Source: Salminus brasiliensis
Taxonomy: Eukaryota > Chordata > Actinopteri > Characiformes > Bryconidae
Direction: 5' to 3'
Assembly: GCF_030463535.1 (NCBI RefSeq)
Contig: NC_132892.1
Location: forward strand, 31,632,436-31,696,435
DNA: 64,000 nucleotides
This document shows, one piece after another, positions 58,901 to 64,000 of this stretch. Under the pieces are notes generated by a model. That model searched no databases and was not told where the DNA came from. It saw only the letters and a program-made list of their open reading frames with translations. Within the stretch, counting starts at the first letter, position 1. The number at the start of each line of letters is the position of its first letter. Both the position numbers and the translations under genes were made by a program.

Positions 58901-61900
58901 CCAAGAAAAAGTCCAAGAAGCTTTCTCTTGCCCATTGTTCAGCGATGGCTAACATGTTTCAAGCGTCAGAGGAGAGGATCGAAGAGCTGGACCTGAAGCA
59001 ATACAACACCACAGAAGAAGGCCGTAGAAGACTGATCCCAGCTGTGAGAAACTGCAGAAAGGCAATGTAAGTTCCATGTCTGACTGATCCTTGAATACCC
59101 CATGCTGAGATACACTATATGCCCAAATGTTTGTAGACACCCATTATAATAAATGCATTCATTGCTGACACAGATGTGCAAATGCACACACAAAGCTGGT
59201 CTAGTCCCTGTAGAGAAGAAGTACTGCCAATAGAATAGGACACCATTGAGCAGATAAGCATCATGAACCTATTGGGACCATGCTGCCTAATGCCTAAAGC
59301 AATGAGCTGTGGAGCAGTGGAAGAACTATGTTCTCTGGAATGGTGGTGGTGGTGCTCCATCCAGTACTTTCGGGATGAGTTGGGGAGTCGGGGTTAAGGT
59401 GGGGTGGTGATCATCCAACATCCTGACCACACAAACGCTAGTGTAAATGCTTAATGCGTCAGAGTAACTTATATAAATAAAGTTGGTATTTAAGGGGACT
59501 GTTTGTGGGAAAGAGAATGGTCTTATAAATAATATCCCTGATTTGCACTTCCTTTTTCATAGTCTGTCCGACTGTGATCTCACCCTGCAGTCCTGTGAAA
59601 ACATTGCCTCAGCTTTGCAGTCTGCAAACTCGCATCTGAGAGAGCTTGACCTGAGCAACAACAGTTTGCAGGATTCAGGAATGAAGCAGCTTTGTGATGG
59701 ACTCAAGTCTTCACAATGTAAGCTGGAGATGTTAAGGTAAGTGTATATCGTTGACGTCCTATGAAAACCGTGTATCTTCCAGCCCTGTAGCTGCTTCTGT
59801 ACCCTGTGTGAATGATTCTGAATGACTAGACCAAAAGAAATGCTCGAAACCACTTGAAATAAACTTGTATTTTACATTGACTTCCATTCAAAGTTAAGAT
59901 CATTTTTGCCTTCTGTAAAATCACCATTTTGGAAACACAGGTTTTTCATTGGACAGTGACGATATGTGCTCTTTAAATAGTAGTCATGATAATGTCTCAA
60001 ACCGAGCCTTGTCGGTTTTGCATGGATGGAATAATTGGGTGTAGCCTAGGGTGGTGTGAATGGGTTAAAATGGCAGTTCCTTGGTCAAGCCCTCGTGTCA
60101 CGTTCTTACCCTCTAGCTAGAACTGTTATGCTCTCCGGACTACCGATGCTTGGTATTGAACTTGTAAAGTCCCGTTGATTGGGCCAACTTCTAGAGGAGG
60201 TGGAATTAGGGCAGGCGCAATATATTATAAATATAAGGACAAAAGTATAGGGACACCTCCTCATTCAGTATTAAAAAAAGAGCATATTCTGCTTTTGTTA
60301 GAGTATCTGTCTCTACTGTCTAGGGAGGAAGGCTTTCTACTAGATTTTGGAGGAGAATTGCTGTGGGGATTTTGATTGTGCTCAACAAGAGAGTTAGTGA
60401 GTTCAGGATGTTGGGTGGCCACCATCCCAACTCATCCCAAAAGTACTGGATGGAGCTCCACCATCCATCATTCCAGAGAAAACAGTTCTTCAACTGCTCC
60501 ACAGCGTCTCAATGCTGAGGGGCTTGAAACCCCTCTAGGCATGGAGCCAATATGTTCATGTTTATCTGCTGCAGAGAGTCCTATTCCATTGGCATCATTG
60601 ACATCTCTGTCTGCAGTGGATGTGACTTAAAGTAGCTGAATGCATTCATTAGAAGGTGTGTATAGTTATTATATAGTATTTGTTATAGTCTACTCATGAT
60701 TCATTGTAAACATTTTCTTTGTTCTTCTTTGACAGTCTCTCCGGCTGTAAGCTCACTGCATCGTCCTGTACAATTATTGCTTCTGTTCTAAGTTCACCAA
60801 ACTCATCTCTGACTAAGCTGGACCTGAGTTACAATGACCAGCTTTATATAGGGATGAAGACACTCTCTGCTGGCCTGAAGAGTTCACACTGTAAACTGGA
60901 GATGCTGAGGTCAGTCACTGAATACAATATTCTTTAATTCCAATATCCATTAAAGTAGTTAATGGATCTACGCCTGGGTGAGATAGGACCAGATCATCTT
61001 CATTGAGCCCACAAGGGACCACATTGTCATGCGACCCTAGAGATCCTAGAGATTCTGGAGAACCGAGCACATGATCTTGCAGTAGAAATTTTAGAAATTG
61101 TAGAAAGTTTTTTAATGGAGTTCGTACCGTAAGGTTTCTGCTTTAAGCATTTCTATTAATGTGCTCCTTACCTTGACAGACTCTCCAATTGCAAACTCCC
61201 TGGGAAATCCTGTGAACACATTGCCAGCGCTCTAAACGCAGCAAAGTCTGTTCTGAAAGAGCTGGACCTGAGCTGCAATGACCTGCAGGACTCAGGAATA
61301 AAGCTGATCTCTGGTGGACTGAAAAGTCGACATTGTAACCTGAACATACTGAGGTAAGCTTCATAAGGACCTGTTCTAATATGCAGTAAGTATTTTGGTG
61401 AACTGTAGAGAAGTTTGTCCAAGTCCAAGTACAGGACTACAGTCAAATACTAAATAATTTGGTGCAACTTTGTGGCCTAAATATCTCCTCCTCTTTATCT
61501 TTCTACAGACTCTCTGAATGTAATCTCACTGGGCTGTCCTGTAAAGATATCGCTTCAGTTTTGGAAAAAGCAAACTCATCCTTGAGAGAGCTAGACCTGA
61601 GTAACAATGACCTGCAGGACTCAGGAGTGGCATTTCTGTCTGTTGGCTTGAAGACTTCAGACTGCAGTCTGGAGATACTGAGGCAAGTATCTGTCTACAA
61701 TCACAAAGACATGATTCATTTCTTTGTTGGTTTAAAGGACTTTTTATGTTTTTTTATATAATGTTTATATTTGTGTAGATCTGCCAATAGACCTAGACCA
61801 CAATGAGCATTTTAGATGGGAGTAAATGGTATTAAACACACTGAAGAGGGTAATGTAGAAAGAATGATTAGTTATTACTAAGCTGAAGCCAGTTTTTAAA

Positions 61901-63660
61901 TGTATAAATTAAAATGTATGGTATATAAAAGTACAAATTTAGATTTACTTATTGTCAATGCATGTTGTTAATATGGGATATTAAAATTGTCAAAATATAT
62001 AATATATATAATTTTCACTTAAAAACATTTTAGAAAACGTCAGCTTCCCAGAATTTCAAAAGGGAAACGGACCAGGATCTTAATTCTCACTTGACTCTTT
62101 CTGGGTCTTGTCTCAATACTCTTCTTTCTGTCTAGATTATCTGGCTGTTGTATCTCAGAGCTCGGCTGTTCTTCACTTGTTTCTGCTCTGCGTTTAAACC
62201 CCAACCACCTGAGAGAGCTGGACATGAGCTACAACCACCCAGGGAATTTAGGAGCAAAACAGCTTAGGGGCTTGAAGAATGATGCAGGCTATAAACTAAA
62301 CATCCTCCAGTAAGTAAGACAAAGAAATAGAAGAGTGTTATACCTGTGTGTGAGAACTGTTCACTTGAGGTGAGGAATCAGAACTTTAACCATCATCTGT
62401 CTGGTTTTAGGAGATCCTATTCTACAGATACTAGCTGACATATTATCTAACACTTACAGAAGGATTGGCTCCTAAAACAGTAAATGCACAATAAATAAAT
62501 AAATAAATAAAAAAGTGACTTTATGTGGGAACAAGCAACTGAAGTGGGTTTAATCAACTCAAATAAATTCATTGACTCAAATAATTTATTCAATGTATTT
62601 ATTTGAGTTAAATAAACCCAGATCAGTTTCTTGTTCCCACATCAAGTCCAGTCTAGAGAAGAAGGCTTTCTACTAGATTCTGGAGAAGCGTTGCTGTGAA
62701 GATTTGATTGCCTGACATTGTTCTCAGCCTATAGAAAGATTTGCCTTCTGTTAAACTTGTATGTGTTAGTTAATGTGTGTGTGTTTGGCTGGTTCTCTAG
62801 ACTGGATTACAGTGGGGAAACAAGAATGGCACCAGGACTAAAGAAATGTAGGTTCACATGCACATGGATACAATCTGAATACAAACTCACAAACACACAC
62901 ACACACACACTATATACACTATATCAGTATATTACGCTCAAGAACCTTCAGCCTAACTATGCAGATGTAGGTGACTGGCAGGAATCTTCAGAGATATAAC
63001 AGATTTATCTCAAATTATAAATGCATCCCCTTAATTCATATTTAATATTAAGATTTTTACTTTCTGCATGCAGATGCCTGTAGGGTGACACTGGACCTGG
63101 ACACAGCAAATGTACATCTCGCTCTGTCTGAAGGGAACAAGACAATAACGCTTGTTGAAGAAGAAGAGATATATGACGATGATAAACAGAGATTTAAGCG
63201 CGCGAGACAAGTGATGTGTGAGGAAAGTCTCTCTGGACGCTGCTACTGGGAGGCAGATTGGATTCAGGGGGCTGTCATCGCAGTGACCTGCGAAGGTATC
63301 AGTAGGAAGGGATCCAGAAGTGACTGCTTGTTTGGACGCTCGAAAAAGTCCTGGAGTCTCAGCTTGTCCGAAGAAGGCTGCTCGGCGTGGCACAATAACA
63401 AGAGCACGAGAATCACACCTGCCATTTTCTCTTCGTCCAGGAAAGTCGGAGTGTTCCTCAACTGTCCAGCTGGCACTCTGACCTTCTACAGTATCTCCTC
63501 TGACCAGCATAAACTGACCCACATTCACACATTCTGCTCATCGTTCACTGAACCCCTGTTTGCAGGGTTTGGACTGGAGAAACCTGGGTCCTCTGTCTCT
63601 CTCAAATGCTGGGTGGAGAATTCGGGTATTTATAAGCTAGATTTCTGCCCAGTTTGTTGA
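55987..63660 (+). CDS. Fish NLR: PYD-FISNA-NACHT-LRR-PRY/SPRY
   Basis: Cytosolic pattern-recognition receptor of the large fish NLR family; PYD suggests ASC/inflammasome coupling. Nine exons, all phase-compatible: 55987-56368 (pyrin domain, MKSETVLRTILKKLEKGDLN...), 57290-59066 (FISNA, then NACHT), five LRR exons of exactly 174 bp (59563-59736, 60736-60909, 61180-61353, 61509-61682, 62136-62309), 62801-62847, and 63074-63660 (PRY/SPRY). They total 3663 nt, or 1220 residues. NACHT shows Walker A GVAGSGKT and Walker B ILFIFDGLEE. LRRs carry LRELDLSNNSLQDSG-type cores. The B30.2 end has CYWEADW and PLFAGFGL. The exon starts after TTGTTTCAG at 55977; the Met at 55987 precedes the domain directly. 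Donor 7 of the set (61683) is GC. Nothing is missing or frameshifted, so the gene looks functional. Confidence 0.9.
56535..56890. mobile_element. Non-autonomous DNA transposon (MITE) in NLR intron
   Basis: Left CTTATGCAAATGTTTAAGCA and right (reversed) CTTATGCAAATCTTTAAGCA form inverted ends around about 350 bp without coding capacity. Confidence 0.65.
57055..57252 (-). mobile_element. tRNA-derived SINE next to the NACHT exon
   Basis: Same SINE family as 43025-43265: minus-strand head at GTGGCGCAACAG, 3' tail at ACATTTATGGCATTTAGCTG. It ends 37 bp before the acceptor of the NACHT exon at 57290, so the polypyrimidine tract lies between. Confidence 0.7.
59109..59440 (+). mobile_element. Tc1/mariner-derived MITE, forward
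   Basis: Begins ACTATATGCCCAAATGTTTG and contains GAGCTGTGGAGCAGTGG and GGGATGAGTTGGGGAGTCGG, as in common fish mariner-derived repeats. The right end is lost. Confidence 0.6.
60225..60665 (-). mobile_element. Tc1/mariner-derived MITE, reverse
   Basis: Same family as 59109-59440 in the opposite orientation (GGCCACCATCCCAACTCATC, TTCTTCAACTGCTCCACAGC), with an end motif GGACAAAAGTATAGGGACACC at about 60235. A further short piece is at 62650-62715. Confidence 0.6.
61683..61688 (+). other. GC splice donor of LRR exon 4
   Basis: The exon ends CTGAG and the intron starts GCAAGT. Every other LRR donor of this gene is GT. AG|GCAAGT is the strong consensus of the rare GC-AG introns, and the exon length of 174 bp fits only this site. 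Confidence 0.8.
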
Positions 63661-63865
63661 TTTTCCTTCTAGACAACACCTCTGTTAAAAGGAAAAATAT
63701 CTTCAAGAATGGATATCTGAAGTCCCATGTTCAGATAGATGTACTGGGCATCTGGGTATCATGTTAGCCTGGGCCAGTATCAGTGTATATAGTGTATATA
63801 TATGGATAATCATGTGGAAACGAAGGCCTTAAATGGTTGAAACCGACTGTTTGTTTGTTTTTGTT

Positions 63866-63871
63866 ATTAAA
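63866..63871 (+). promoter_or_regulatory. Candidate polyadenylation signal of the NLR gene
   Basis: ATTAAA, the common variant signal, 206 bp after the stop codon. No AATAAA is seen between. The remaining 3' DNA to 64000 shows no new gene. Confidence 0.45.
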
Positions 63872-64000
63872 CCATTACCATTTATTTCCCAACACTTAAG
63901 CCTTAAAATGATGTGACTGTGTTTGTTCTCATGTCTGCTTTAGAAATAGGGGGTCACAAAAATATCTCTGAAAGTACATCTGATGATGCTTCCAGGACAC

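Noticed and set aside
61683-61761. Read-through of LRR exon 4 to a stop at 61761
   Set aside because: The GC donor gives the exact 174-bp exon and correct phase to the next LRR exon. Read-through would drop the SPRY domain.

Overview
This window looks like teleost fish nuclear DNA. It has vertebrate intron/exon structure, a fish-type NLR gene (PYD-FISNA-NACHT-LRR-PRY/SPRY), a GIMAP/AIG1-family GTPase gene, Tc1/mariner and non-LTR elements, tRNA-derived SINEs and very many CA/GT microsatellites. An otophysan fish is my guess, but the species cannot be fixed from sequence. I saw no rRNA gene, functional tRNA gene, CRISPR array or prokaryotic operon.

Layout. 1-4250: 5' exons of a leftward gene, split by two 34-bp minisatellite arrays, with an interferon-type promoter near 4.2 kb. 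4.3-7.2 kb: AT-rich, no gene. 7.36-12.12 kb (+): a gene for a signal-peptide-bearing coiled-coil protein with about 40 tandem 15-residue repeats; a 414-bp LINE fragment has split its last exon. 12.1-15.7 kb: decayed LINE and other dispersed repeats. 15.73-38.4 kb: three tandem copies of a roughly 7-kb unit. Each copy holds, on the minus strand, a six-exon gene that I rebuilt from splice sites and phases (197 codons predicted). Its first exons match those of the GIMAP gene further right, but it has no GTPase domain. Copy 3 is frameshifted by a CT-repeat expansion. 38.4-42.5 kb: decayed pieces of the same unit and a recent 1.2-kb tandem duplication with internal inverted modules. 42.5-45.2 kb: SINEs and a dead mariner-like element. 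45.22-51.36 kb (-): GIMAP-like gene, five phase-compatible exons, 393 residues predicted, with a probable solo LTR in intron 1. 52.32-53.92 kb: a complete Tc1-like transposon with an intact DD34E transposase. 54.9-55.3 kb: a duplicated ISRE-containing module. 55.99-63.66 kb (+): the NLR gene, nine coding exons, 1220 residues predicted.

Taken together this is an immune-gene neighbourhood. GIMAP-like GTPases are linked to lymphocyte and innate immunity, PYD-NLR proteins are candidate inflammasome sensors, and IRF/ISRE-like motifs lie at several of the inferred promoters. Repeated local duplication and transposon insertion shape the whole window. The least described item is the tandem set of GTPase-less GIMAP-like genes. 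All exon joins are my own reading of splice consensus and phase, without transcript evidence.
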